Below are positions 1 to 6,138 of a DNA stretch of 35,956 nt, one piece after another. Origin of the DNA: Paramuribaculum sp. (GTDB lineage: Bacteria > Bacteroidota > Bacteroidia > Bacteroidales > Muribaculaceae); NCBI GenBank assembly GCA_029060545.1, contig JAIDTT010000048.1, positions 1 through 35,956 of the forward strand. The letters run 5' to 3'. Position 1 is the stretch's first letter; each line of letters opens with the position of its first letter. Under the pieces are notes generated by a model. It ran no database searches, was not told the origin of the DNA, and worked only from the letters and a program-made list of their open reading frames with translations. The position numbers were made by a program, and so were the translations under genes.

Positions 1-1
1 C

Positions 2-11
2 GGGGGGGGGG
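2..11 (+). repeat. G10 homopolymer tract followed by TAAATT
   Basis: Ten consecutive G residues followed directly by TAAATT, about 90 bp upstream of the first gene. The same arrangement recurs at 21875-21883 and 25036-25044. The tract begins one base inside the window, so its true left context is not visible. A homopolymer of this length can slip during replication. Confidence 0.85.
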
Positions 12-25
12 TAAATTCTTTTGTA

Positions 26-33
26 TACCTTTG
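26..33 (+). promoter_or_regulatory. -7 promoter element (TACCTTTG)
   Basis: TACCTTTG matches the Bacteroidetes -7 consensus TAnnTTTG. A transcript would start near 40 and leave a leader of about 63 nt before the gene at 103. No good -33 TTG is visible; the expected position falls in the G tract. Confidence 0.5.
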
Positions 34-102
34 AGGGTGATTTGCGGTGGTGACTGCAATCTATGACCTAATAATAAATTCAATCTTAATGTAATCATCA
101 GT

Positions 103-1806
103 ATGAAAAGAAAATTAATCTCGGCGGCGATGTGTGCCGCAGTAGCTCTTAACGCGTCTGCATGGAAAATGAGTAATACCCCCTATAGCTTTCACGATTG
201 GGTAGGCACCTATCGCACCCTTAGCCATATAACGATTGCATTGGCGGACCTGGAAAATCCATACACCGATGTGTTGGCTGACTATGAATTTGCCGACGAC
301 CACGGACTTAAATTATGCCGGACTAATGAAACGTCGGTCGTTCTTCCCGCCGAAGTGAATCCTGACAATCGCCGCGAAATGTTTCTCTATTTCAATGTTG
401 ACAAATCGGATATCACTAACACCACGATAGGACTCACGGTATCAAATCTCAATCAAGTAAAAGTGGTGAATCGCACTACCGGTGTGGAATGTGCCATTAA
501 AGATGTAATAGGGAGTGCCGGTACTAGAGATTCTTATAATTGGACATGGTTTTCCGCGAGAGATATCGATGATGGTTTGGCAGTACTTGAATATCCGGTG
601 AAGAGCACAATGCCCGGTGAACATACATTTCTGTATGGTACATACGAGTTCCGTATGATAGGGCAGAATGGAAACAGTGATCCGGGTCACAATAGTTGTT
701 ATTTCGCGAAATACCATCAGGATAATGAGGCTCCTGTTGAGGGCAAGCTGATAGATGAATCTGGAGATTCGATAGCTCCGCTTGTATTTACCTATCACGA
801 AAATGTGCTTGCGCTTACTTTGAATGAAAAGATTACAGCTCCGGGTGAATACTATATGATCGCTCCGACCAACGGATATTTCGATTATAGTAATAGTGGA
901 TTAGGTGGACACCATATTTCTTATCAGAAGTTTGGCCCCTATAATATAGTAGAGGAGGGCGATGCTTCTGAAATGCAGTCGGCTGTATTTGCCTATGGTC
1001 AGACGATCTATAATGACAATTTGAGCGCCGGTATCGGATTGACCGTCACGAACGCCGCCGCTCTGTCACTCAACCCGGGTGCATCCAATAATGTGAATGT
1101 GAAGATCACATCCAATCACAATGCTACCGGCGTGACGGCAGAAGTGCCTATTGCAGTGAGAGGTAATGAGGTCGTGTTCTTGATACCGGAAGAGCTGATC
1201 AAAACTCCGGACAATTATTTCCTTAACATCACGTCGGATCTCAATACGGTATTAAGTGGTATCACTTCTGATCACCAGCTCATGGATTTTACGAAAAAAT
1301 ATGCGGCTGCAACTTATTCGTTTACTGTGCTTCAACCTCAGTCGCACGAGGATGAGGTGGGGTATTATGTGAAAGGTGAGCCGATGGGCTATGAACTGGC
1401 GGAGGATGAGACTGCTTTGGTTCGGCTCCAACTACCCGACAGTGCCGATGGTTGCAGAATCTATTACCGTTGGACGCCGGCCGATACTGGGACTCTGACT
1501 ACCAATGCGGATGCAGCCGACGGCTTCGCGGAACACACGGGTGATATCAAGATTTCCGGCCCCGGTACTCTCGACTATTATACTCGCGTGAGCAACACGT
1601 CATCCCCGATAAGGAGCATTAACTTTACGGTGAAGAATGATGATACGTCGGAAGTAGTGGAGATCAACGGTGTACGTCCGGATGACGGTGAAGGGGAGCC
1701 CGTTTACTACGATCTCGCCGGTCGTAGGCGCCACGATGTTTCCTTGCCCGGGATCTATATTCGCAGTTACCGCAACGGAGCTTCGGATAAAGTACTCGTG
1801 AGATAA
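103..1806 (+). CDS. Secreted protein with sorting-tail-like C-terminus
   Basis: This 567-residue protein has an N-terminal signal peptide (basic MKRK, hydrophobic stretch, probable cleavage after NASA near residue 20) and no lipobox, so it should pass the inner membrane and leave the cytoplasm. The body is Thr/Ser/Asn-rich and beta-rich, with no domain I recognise. The last about 35 residues (YYDLAGRR, then PGIYI, then KVLVR) resemble the short C-terminal tails of many Bacteroidales exported proteins and, loosely, type A CTDs of type IX secretion cargo. The start at 103 is the first ATG and leads straight into the signal peptide. It is monocistronic and ends in a shared hairpin with the convergent oxidoreductase gene. 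Function is unknown; T9SS or surface attachment is inference. Confidence 0.75.
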   Translation: MKRKLISAAMCAAVALNASAWKMSNTPYSFHDWVGTYRTLSHITIALADLENPYTDVLADYEFADDHGLKLCRTNETSVVLPAEVNPDNRREMFLYFNVDKSDITNTTIGLTVSNLNQVKVVNRTTGVECAIKDVIGSAGTRDSYNWTWFSARDIDDGLAVLEYPVKSTMPGEHTFLYGTYEFRMIGQNGNSDPGHNSCYFAKYHQDNEAPVEGKLIDESGDSIAPLVFTYHENVLALTLNEKITAPGEYYMIAPTNGYFDYSNSGLGGHHISYQKFGPYNIVEEGDASEMQSAVFAYGQTIYNDNLSAGIGLTVTNAAALSLNPGASNNVNVKITSNHNATGVTAEVPIAVRGNEVVFLIPEELIKTPDNYFLNITSDLNTVLSGITSDHQLMDFTKKYAAATYSFTVLQPQSHEDEVGYYVKGEPMGYELAEDETALVRLQLPDSADGCRIYYRWTPADTGTLTTNADAADGFAEHTGDIKISGPGTLDYYTRVSNTSSPIRSINFTVKNDDTSEVVEINGVRPDDGEGEPVYYDLAGRRRHDVSLPGIYIRSYRNGASDKVLVR

Positions 1807-1837
1807 TCGCTAAAACAGCGCATCATATCATAAACGG

Positions 1838-1875
1838 CAAAGGCCCGCTTCCCGGCAGTGGGAGGCGTGCCTTTG
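1838..1875. terminator. Bidirectional terminator-like hairpin, copy 1
   Basis: CAAAGGC at 1838-1844 pairs with GCCTTTG at 1869-1875, and the inner CGCTTCCC and GGGAGGCG pair with one mismatch, giving a long stem around a short loop. It sits between the convergent genes ending at 1806 and 1898. Almost the same sequence is at 5172-5208, also between convergent genes. Confidence 0.75.
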
Positions 1876-1897
1876 TGGTTTGAGCACCGGTAATAAT

Positions 1898-2869
1898 TCA
1901 GGGGAGGGTGACGACGATCTTGCCGATGCGGGTGCGCTGCTCGGCAAGGGTGTGGGCATCTGGGATCTGATCGAAGGTGAAGCGGGCGCCTATAATTGGC
2001 CGGATGCGATAACGCTCGATAAGTGTCATCATTCCGTCGATCTGCTCCTGTGTGGGGCGGTTGCTGTAGAAGCCTGTGAGATATACGCCGGATGGTATCT
2101 CTTTGATCGGATCAAATTCTTTGAGGCCATATACACCGCCAAGCAGTCCGGTGTGGCACACGATACCATGCGTGGCTGTTACTTTCAGTGACGAGCGGAG
2201 GGTGGATGCGCCTATGAGTTCGAGCACTTTTGTGGCTCCGGCGGGATGACTGTCGAGAAACCGACGCACGAAGTCGTCGCCTTCTATCACAACATCGTCA
2301 GCTCCATACGTGCGTAGCAGCTCCGCTTTATGCTCACTCCGGGTCGTGTCGATGGCGCGGGCTCCGATGGCACGGGCGAGTTGGAGGGCGGCGAGCCCTA
2401 CCGTGGATGTGCCGCCGCGAATGAGCAGAGTATCGGCCGATGTGAGTTGAAGCGACAGAGTGAGTGAGCCGTAGGCTGTATAATAGGTCTCGGGAATGGC
2501 AGCAAGTTCCTCCCAATCGAGTGTGCTGTAGACAGGAAATACGTTGGCGGCAGGGAGCAGGGCGTATTCGGCATAACTGCCGTCGAAACTTCGCCCCATT
2601 CCGCCCATAAGCGCAATGACGCGCTGCCCCTTGACGAGCCGGCTATCGGACGGATCCACGACCTCACCTACACATTCGATACCGGGAATTATGGGCTTGC
2701 GGATATAAGGTTGCGCTACTTCAAACTGTCTCAGCAGTATCTCGGAGTGATTGATGCCGAAGGCGTGGACCTTGATGAGCACATGGCCGGGAGTGACCTC
2801 CGGAACGGGTACATCGGCGACGGTCATCTCATCGGCACGGCACGGGGCTGTGAGTACTATTGCTTTCAT
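1898..2869 (-). CDS. MDR-family (quinone oxidoreductase-like) NAD(P)H oxidoreductase
   Basis: This is a 323-residue medium-chain dehydrogenase/reductase. The N-terminal GroES-like fold has PGIECVGEV near 62-70, and a Rossmann domain follows with the dinucleotide-binding turn GGTSTVG at 152-158. At the usual catalytic-zinc position (GINHSE, 38-43) there is no Cys, so it looks like a zinc-independent NADPH:quinone reductase or enoyl-reductase type. The ATG at 2869 overlaps the stop of the radical SAM gene as ATGA; a longer reading from 2884 adds five unlikely residues. The overlap implies translational coupling, so it may reduce or oxidise the modified peptide. A general electrophile or quinone detoxification role, fitting the HxlR regulator nearby, is equally possible. 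It is last in the operon and reads into the hairpin at 1838-1875. Confidence 0.85.
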   Translation of the reverse strand: MKAIVLTAPCRADEMTVADVPVPEVTPGHVLIKVHAFGINHSEILLRQFEVAQPYIRKPIIPGIECVGEVVDPSDSRLVKGQRVIALMGGMGRSFDGSYAEYALLPAANVFPVYSTLDWEELAAIPETYYTAYGSLTLSLQLTSADTLLIRGGTSTVGLAALQLARAIGARAIDTTRSEHKAELLRTYGADDVVIEGDDFVRRFLDSHPAGATKVLELIGASTLRSSLKVTATHGIVCHTGLLGGVYGLKEFDPIKEIPSGVYLTGFYSNRPTQEQIDGMMTLIERYRIRPIIGARFTFDQIPDAHTLAEQRTRIGKIVVTLP

Positions 2870-3885
2870 ACTTTTTTCCAACATTGAGGATCAGGAGCGT
2901 AGAATGAGTGATGATATCCGAAGGATACTGCGGGGCATCCCCGGCAGAAGCGCATGAGTTCGCATCGGGAGCATTTTTCGAATTTCTCGAATTGGCGGTA
3001 GCGCTCCATTTCCGGGCCGGACCAGAGAGAGTGGAGCGGTGTGCGGAAGAGATTGCCTACCGTACTGTCAAACCGGCGGCAGGCCATTACATCGCCGTCG
3101 GGGAGTATGGTGAAGTGGCAGTCGCCGCAGTGGCAGCCGTCGTAGATAGTGTCGGCATCACTGTCGGGTGGTATGCGGAAGAGCCCTTTTTCATAGAGGA
3201 AGAGAGTCCACAGGTGATCCTTGAGGTTGAACGTAGTGCCGGAGTCCTTGTATTGCTCGAACTTGCGCCACATCGCGCCGAGAAAGTCGCGATACTCATC
3301 AGGAGATATGCAGGTCGACTTCTCATCGGAGGTGGGGCAGTATCGACCGAAAGCAAATACGCCGACCCCTTTCTTTACTACGAGGTCAACGATCTCAGGT
3401 ATCTCAGCTATATTGGTGCCGGATACGGTGGTCATCACGGCTACTCGCAGGTCTCCGCGGCGCAGTGTGTCGATTGCATTCAGGGTGGCGTCGAAGGAGC
3501 CGGGTCTGCGTATGGCGTCGTGTGTGTCGCGCATACCGTCGATCGACAGCTGATATTTCACGCATCCGTAGTCTTTAAGGCGTCGGCACACCTGATCGGT
3601 GATGTGAAAGGGATTGCCGAGTATGGTGAATGGAATATCGCGATCCTTGAGTAGCCCGAGTATAGTCCAGAAGTCGCGGTGCAGTATCGGGTCACCTCCG
3701 GTGATGTAGAAGTATGGACGCCTGGCAAGGCGGCTGCACATCTCTTCACATTGCCGGATGACTTCTTCGGCACGCGAAAGAGGCATTTCTATGAGCCGCG
3801 GATGGCCTTCGGAGAAGATGTAGCAATGGTTGCAGCGTTGGTCGCAGCTGTCGGTTATATGCCATTGAAAAGCGAAATATTCCAT
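2866..3885 (-). CDS. Radical SAM/SPASM peptide maturase, ACGX-system type
   Basis: This 339-residue protein has the radical SAM cluster motif CxxxCxxC at Cys14, Cys18 and Cys21, a GGDP motif at 63-66 for SAM binding, and a Cys-rich SPASM-type C-terminus (Cys251, 253, 256, 269, 305, 308, 314, 317, 335) that would hold auxiliary Fe-S clusters. SPASM enzymes typically form thioether or C-C cross-links in ribosomal peptides. The ATG at 3885 (MEYFAFQWHITDSC) puts the motif where the family expects it; the open frame extends upstream to 4113 but that part is the antisense of the precursor peptide. It lies 73 nt downstream of the 56-residue ACGS/ACGA peptide, and from memory it fits the TIGRFAM 'radical SAM/SPASM protein, ACGX system'. 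The product of this system is, to my knowledge, not chemically characterised. Confidence 0.88.
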   Translation of the reverse strand: MEYFAFQWHITDSCDQRCNHCYIFSEGHPRLIEMPLSRAEEVIRQCEEMCSRLARRPYFYITGGDPILHRDFWTILGLLKDRDIPFTILGNPFHITDQVCRRLKDYGCVKYQLSIDGMRDTHDAIRRPGSFDATLNAIDTLRRGDLRVAVMTTVSGTNIAEIPEIVDLVVKKGVGVFAFGRYCPTSDEKSTCISPDEYRDFLGAMWRKFEQYKDSGTTFNLKDHLWTLFLYEKGLFRIPPDSDADTIYDGCHCGDCHFTILPDGDVMACRRFDSTVGNLFRTPLHSLWSGPEMERYRQFEKFEKCSRCELMRFCRGCPAVSFGYHHSFYAPDPQCWKKV

Positions 3886-3902
3886 TGTAGGCTTGCGGAT
3901 TA

Positions 3903-3940
3903 ACGGCTCCGATACGCTTGCGGAGCGATATCGGAGCCGT
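3903..3940 (-). promoter_or_regulatory. Hairpin between precursor peptide and maturase
   Basis: ACGGCTCCGATA at 3903-3914 is perfectly complementary to TATCGGAGCCGT at 3929-3940, and CGCT at 3915-3918 pairs with AGCG at 3924-3927 inside it. It lies wholly between the peptide stop (3959) and maturase ATG (3885), 17 nt before that ATG. No T-run follows on the minus strand, so a processing or stabilising stem, or partial attenuator, is more likely than a full terminator. Confidence 0.75.
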
Positions 3941-3958
3941 GGTGAATAAGGTGAAGGT

Positions 3959-4129
3959 TTATTCTCCGGCGCCGCAGGCGGAGCCACAAGCGGCAGGCTT
4001 GGGTTCGGGCTTTTCGTCGCCGGCTCCACAAGCGGAGCCGCATGCTGCTGAAGGCTGTTCGATTTCGGAATTGGCGCACAGATAAGCCTGGGCGGTGTGA
4101 TTGATCGCACCATTGTTGTTGCGTTTCAT
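3959..4129 (-). CDS. ACGX-repeat RiPP-like precursor peptide (56 aa)
   Basis: A short gene whose product starts MKRNNNGAINHTAQAYLC and carries two identical decapeptide blocks, AACGSACGAG at 28-37 and 46-55, separated by an acidic/proline/lysine linker (DEKPEPKP). It ends with Glu56. Five Cys are present (18, 30, 34, 48, 52), four of them spaced CxxxC within the blocks. The ATG at 4129 lies about 33 nt downstream of a predicted start site from a well-formed promoter, and a SPASM radical SAM gene follows immediately. The repeats match my memory of the TIGRFAM 'ACGX-repeat peptide' targets, so the likely fate is radical-mediated modification at the Cys blocks, with residues 1-27 as leader. No signal peptide and no exporter are visible. 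Modification and activity are inference. Confidence 0.88.
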   Translation of the reverse strand: MKRNNNGAINHTAQAYLCANSEIEQPSAACGSACGAGDEKPEPKPAACGSACGAGE

Positions 4130-4169
4130 TGTAGTTTGGTTTTTATGTGGTTAGACAGATGTTTCGGGG

Positions 4170-4200
4170 CAAAAGTAGGGTATTGGGCGTTAATGTGCAA
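4170..4200 (-). promoter_or_regulatory. Promoter of the ACGX peptide operon
   Basis: On the minus strand, TTG (4200-4198), a 20-bp spacer and TACTTTTG (4177-4170) form a full Bacteroidetes promoter. Transcription would begin near 4162, giving about a 33-nt leader before the peptide ATG at 4129. Confidence 0.8.
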
Positions 4201-4204
4201 GTAG

Positions 4205-4216
4205 GTATAATTATAC
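4205..4216. promoter_or_regulatory. Candidate HxlR operator (12-bp perfect palindrome)
   Basis: GTATAATTATAC is a perfect palindrome five bases upstream of the -33 TTG of the ACGX operon and within the divergent region shared with HxlR-1. MarR/HxlR dimers bind such sites. Assignment to the neighbouring regulator is by position only. Confidence 0.45.
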
Positions 4217-4303
4217 GCCTTACTAACCTTTTTATCGCTTTTGTTGCTTACCAACGGGTTAGCGGATGCAAATTTTTTGAAAAAAATCTCACGCGTCTGA
4301 TTA

Positions 4304-4335
4304 TTTGCATAGCATATTGAAATAGAGTACCTTTG
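4304..4335 (+). promoter_or_regulatory. Promoter of HxlR-1, giving a very short leader
   Basis: TTTG (4304-4307), 20-bp spacer, TACCTTTG (4328-4335). A start about 7 nt downstream lands near 4342, only about 8-14 nt before the run of three ATG codons at 4350-4358, so the mRNA would be almost leaderless. Confidence 0.78.
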
Positions 4336-4349
4336 CCTGCGTAATACTG

Positions 4350-4724
4350 ATGATGATGAGAAAGAAAACGCAACTCAATTCGATAATCGAGATATGTCCG
4401 GTGCGCAATGTGATAGCGCGTTTCGGTAATAAGTGGGCGCTGCTTGTGATACTCGTGATCGGCGAGAATGATCCTATCCGCTATAACCAGCTCGGGAAGC
4501 TGATTCCGGATATATCGTCGAGGGTGCTGACATCGACGTTGCGTACGCTTGAGGCCGACGGGCTTGTGGAGCGTAAGCTGTATCAGGAGGTGCCTCCGCG
4601 GGTAGAGTATTCGCTTACCGCTACGGGGCGGTCGCTGGTACCTCTGATCGGACAACTTACCGAATGGGCTCAGGCGAATATGAAGACGATAATGGAGCAC
4701 CGCGAGGCAGCGGAACAGAATTAG
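4350..4724 (+). CDS. HxlR-family transcriptional regulator (HxlR-1)
   Basis: A 124-residue winged-helix regulator. The family hallmark CPVRNV is at residues 16-21, followed by the HxlR core (KWALLVI, RYNQLGKLIPDIS, LTSTLRTLEADGLV, PPRVEYSLT). A lone Cys at this N-terminal position is the redox or electrophile sensor in characterised relatives such as YodB and QorR; whether Cys16 does so here is inference. Three consecutive ATG codons make the exact start uncertain by six bases. It is divergent from the ACGX peptide operon, with the palindrome at 4205-4216 between them, so it probably controls that operon and perhaps itself. The YjbR-like gene follows after 64 bp and may be co-transcribed. It is clearly related to HxlR-2 at 5782. 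Confidence 0.92.
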   Translation: MMMRKKTQLNSIIEICPVRNVIARFGNKWALLVILVIGENDPIRYNQLGKLIPDISSRVLTSTLRTLEADGLVERKLYQEVPPRVEYSLTATGRSLVPLIGQLTEWAQANMKTIMEHREAAEQN

Positions 4725-4788
4725 CAGCAGTGAACTGCATGTCGGGTGAGCTGTTACTTTATAAGTATGTTATAACCGAATTGCGGCT

Positions 4789-5148
4789 ATGAATGTAGAA
4801 GATTTCAGGGAGTATTGCCTATCGCTGCCTCAGGTAAAAGAGAATGCACCGTGGACGGAGCCTCAGTATCAATGTCTTGTGACGTTTACCGTCGGGGGTA
4901 AGTGGTTTGCGCTGCTTGATATCGATAAAAAGTTTTGCGACCTCAAGGCATCCGCGGAGGTTATTGCCGAGATGCATGAGAGGTACGATGCCGCATTTCC
5001 GGCCTGGCACATGAACAAGTCGCATTGGCTTGGCGTGCGTCTGGAAGCTGATATGCCCGACGATGTGATGAAGGATCTGCTCAGGGAGGCATACGATCTG
5101 ATAGTGAAAAGTCTGCCTAAAAGCAAGCGTACAGAACTCGGCCTATAA
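4789..5148 (+). CDS. MmcQ/YjbR family protein
   Basis: A 119-residue cytoplasmic protein with the compact MmcQ/YjbR (former DUF419) fold signature: an N-terminal helix beginning MNVEDFREYCLSLP, the PWTEPQY segment, a beta core with GGKWFALLDI, and the HMNKSHWLGVRL motif at about 71-82 followed by two helices. Family members have a CyaY-like double-wing DNA-binding-type fold, but no defined function. Full length for the family. It lies 64 bp downstream of HxlR-1 on the same strand with no clear promoter of its own. It ends before the conserved hairpin at 5172-5208. Confidence 0.88.
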   Translation: MNVEDFREYCLSLPQVKENAPWTEPQYQCLVTFTVGGKWFALLDIDKKFCDLKASAEVIAEMHERYDAAFPAWHMNKSHWLGVRLEADMPDDVMKDLLREAYDLIVKSLPKSKRTELGL

Positions 5149-5171
5149 ACTGATACAAAGATAATCAACGG

Positions 5172-5208
5172 CAAAGGCCCGCTTCCTGCAATTGGAGGCG
5201 AGCCTTTG
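5172..5208. terminator. Bidirectional terminator-like hairpin, copy 2
   Basis: CAAAGGC at 5172-5178 pairs with GCCTTTG at 5202-5208, with the inner CGCTTCC and GGAGGCG forming the rest of the stem. It lies between the convergent YjbR and cupin genes. The flanking ACGG and the loop are near-identical to copy 1 at 1838-1875, so this is a repeated element, not an independent terminator. Confidence 0.75.
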
Positions 5209-5226
5209 TGATTGGAGGCGGGGGAA

Positions 5227-5637
5227 TCAGAGGAGGTTGGCGCGCTCGGTGATAGCGGCGTCCGTCATAGTATAACCGCCGAGACTTCCTTCCTTGGCCT
5301 GAATACAGATGTAGACGAGGGGCTCGGTGGATGTGCATTTGAGATTGCGGTCGCAATTGGTGGCTACGCGCACCACGGAGCCTTCGGCGATGTCAAATAC
5401 TTCGTCGTCGACCTGGAATCGGCCTGAGCCGGAGAGAATGATGTAGTTTTCCTCATTTTCCTTATGGCTGTGGAAGAAGGGGACTTCGGCTCCGGTTGGA
5501 AGAGTGCCGAATGAGATTTCGCAGGATGTGGCGCCGGTGGCGTCCTTTACAAACTGCTTGCCTTCGAATGTGGAGAGGGCGCCTACGGAGGCGTGCGCGA
5601 ATTTTTCGCTTTTGTGGAGTGTCTTGATTTCGCTCAT
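5227..5637 (-). CDS. Small cupin-domain protein
   Basis: A 136-residue single-domain cupin. Motif 1 is visible as PTGAEVPFFHSHKENEENY, with an HxH pair and downstream Glu for metal binding, followed by GSGRFQVDDEVFDIAEGSVVRV leading to the second motif region. Substrate is not predictable; small cupins of this kind often act on reactive small molecules. The ATG at 5637 (MSEIKTLHK) is chosen over the longer frame to 5685 because the predicted transcription start (about 5694) would leave no leader for the latter. It is divergent from HxlR-2, and a 7+7 palindrome overlaps the transcription start, suggesting repression by HxlR-2. Confidence 0.85.
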   Translation of the reverse strand: MSEIKTLHKSEKFAHASVGALSTFEGKQFVKDATGATSCEISFGTLPTGAEVPFFHSHKENEENYIILSGSGRFQVDDEVFDIAEGSVVRVATNCDRNLKCTSTEPLVYICIQAKEGSLGGYTMTDAAITERANLL

Positions 5638-5682
5638 ATTTTTTGTAATATTGATTTGTTGATTAACTTTGCGGTGGAAAGT

Positions 5683-5701
5683 CACTATCTAATTGATAGT
5701 G
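5683..5701. promoter_or_regulatory. Candidate HxlR-2 operator
   Basis: CACTATC-TAATT-GATAGTG, a perfect inverted repeat with 7-bp arms. It covers the predicted transcription start of the cupin and the -33 region of the candidate HxlR-2 promoter, so one bound dimer could block both. The ACTAT...ATAGT arms resemble my recollection of YodB-type sites. Confidence 0.65.
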
Positions 5702-5723
5702 CAAATATATATCCATTGATTTG
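5693..5723 (+). promoter_or_regulatory. Weak candidate promoter of HxlR-2
   Basis: TTG at 5693-5695, 20-bp spacer, TTGATTTG at 5716-5723, one mismatch from TAnnTTTG. It shares the palindrome with the divergent cupin promoter. Confidence 0.4.
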
Positions 5724-5732
5724 ATAAAACAA
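5702..5732 (-). promoter_or_regulatory. Promoter of the cupin gene
   Basis: On the minus strand, TTG (5732-5730), 20-bp spacer, TATATTTG (5709-5702). The start site would fall near 5694, inside the palindrome at 5683-5701. Confidence 0.8.
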
Positions 5733-5781
5733 GAAGTTACGCCGGTGAAAGCCGGTTACTGTCAGGTAAGTATTATTGAAA

Positions 5782-6126
5782 ATGAATAGATTGCAGCTGC
5801 AAGAAAATTTGAAAAAATATACGCGCATCGAAGATTGCCCGATCCGGAATGTGGTGGCACGCTTTTCGGGTAAGTGGTCAATGCTGGTGCTGTGTGTGTT
5901 GGCCGAAAATGAGAGCACACGTTTCAATGCCATCGGCCGGGCTATACCGGATATTTCGCCGAAGGTACTGTCGGCCACGCTGAAGTCGCTTGAGGATGAC
6001 GGGCTGATAGGGCGCAGAATATATGCTGAGATACCGCCGAGAGTAGAGTATTCGCTCACGGCCAAAGGGGAGTCGCTGATGCCGATTCTCTACAGCCTCA
6101 TCGCCTGGGCGGTGGAGAACAGATAG
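5782..6126 (+). CDS. HxlR-family transcriptional regulator (HxlR-2)
   Basis: A 114-residue winged-helix protein with the hallmark DCPIRNVVARF (Cys19) and the core KWSMLVLCVL, RFNAIGRAIPDISPKVLS, LKSLEDDGLI and PPRVEYSLT. It is a clear relative of HxlR-1, with the same lone N-terminal Cys that serves as thiol sensor in YodB/QorR-type regulators. The ATG at 5782 (MNRLQLQEN) is preferred to an in-frame TTG at 5776. It is divergent from the cupin with a shared palindromic operator, and convergent with the nitroreductase (12-bp gap). Autorepression plus control of the cupin is the simplest reading. Confidence 0.92.
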   Translation: MNRLQLQENLKKYTRIEDCPIRNVVARFSGKWSMLVLCVLAENESTRFNAIGRAIPDISPKVLSATLKSLEDDGLIGRRIYAEIPPRVEYSLTAKGESLMPILYSLIAWAVENR

Positions 6127-6138
6127 CGATATATGAGG

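Noticed and set aside
1880-2191. 103-codon plus-strand open frame
   Set aside because: It runs antisense to the conserved C-terminus of the MDR gene and has no recognisable features.
2908-3654. 248-codon plus-strand open frame inside the radical SAM gene
   Set aside because: It is the antisense of a gene with intact CxxxCxxC and SPASM motifs, has no promoter and no recognisable domain.
3886-4113. N-terminal extension of the radical SAM frame to 4113
   Set aside because: The extension overlaps the ACGX peptide gene in another frame, is Pro/Ser-rich, and would push the Fe-S motif far from the N-terminus; the ATG at 3885 fits the family.
4246-4263. Inverted repeat GCTTACC-AACG-GGTTAGC as a second HxlR operator
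   Set aside because: One mismatch in 7-bp arms, and it lies 40 bp from either promoter core; it is not better than chance without conservation data.
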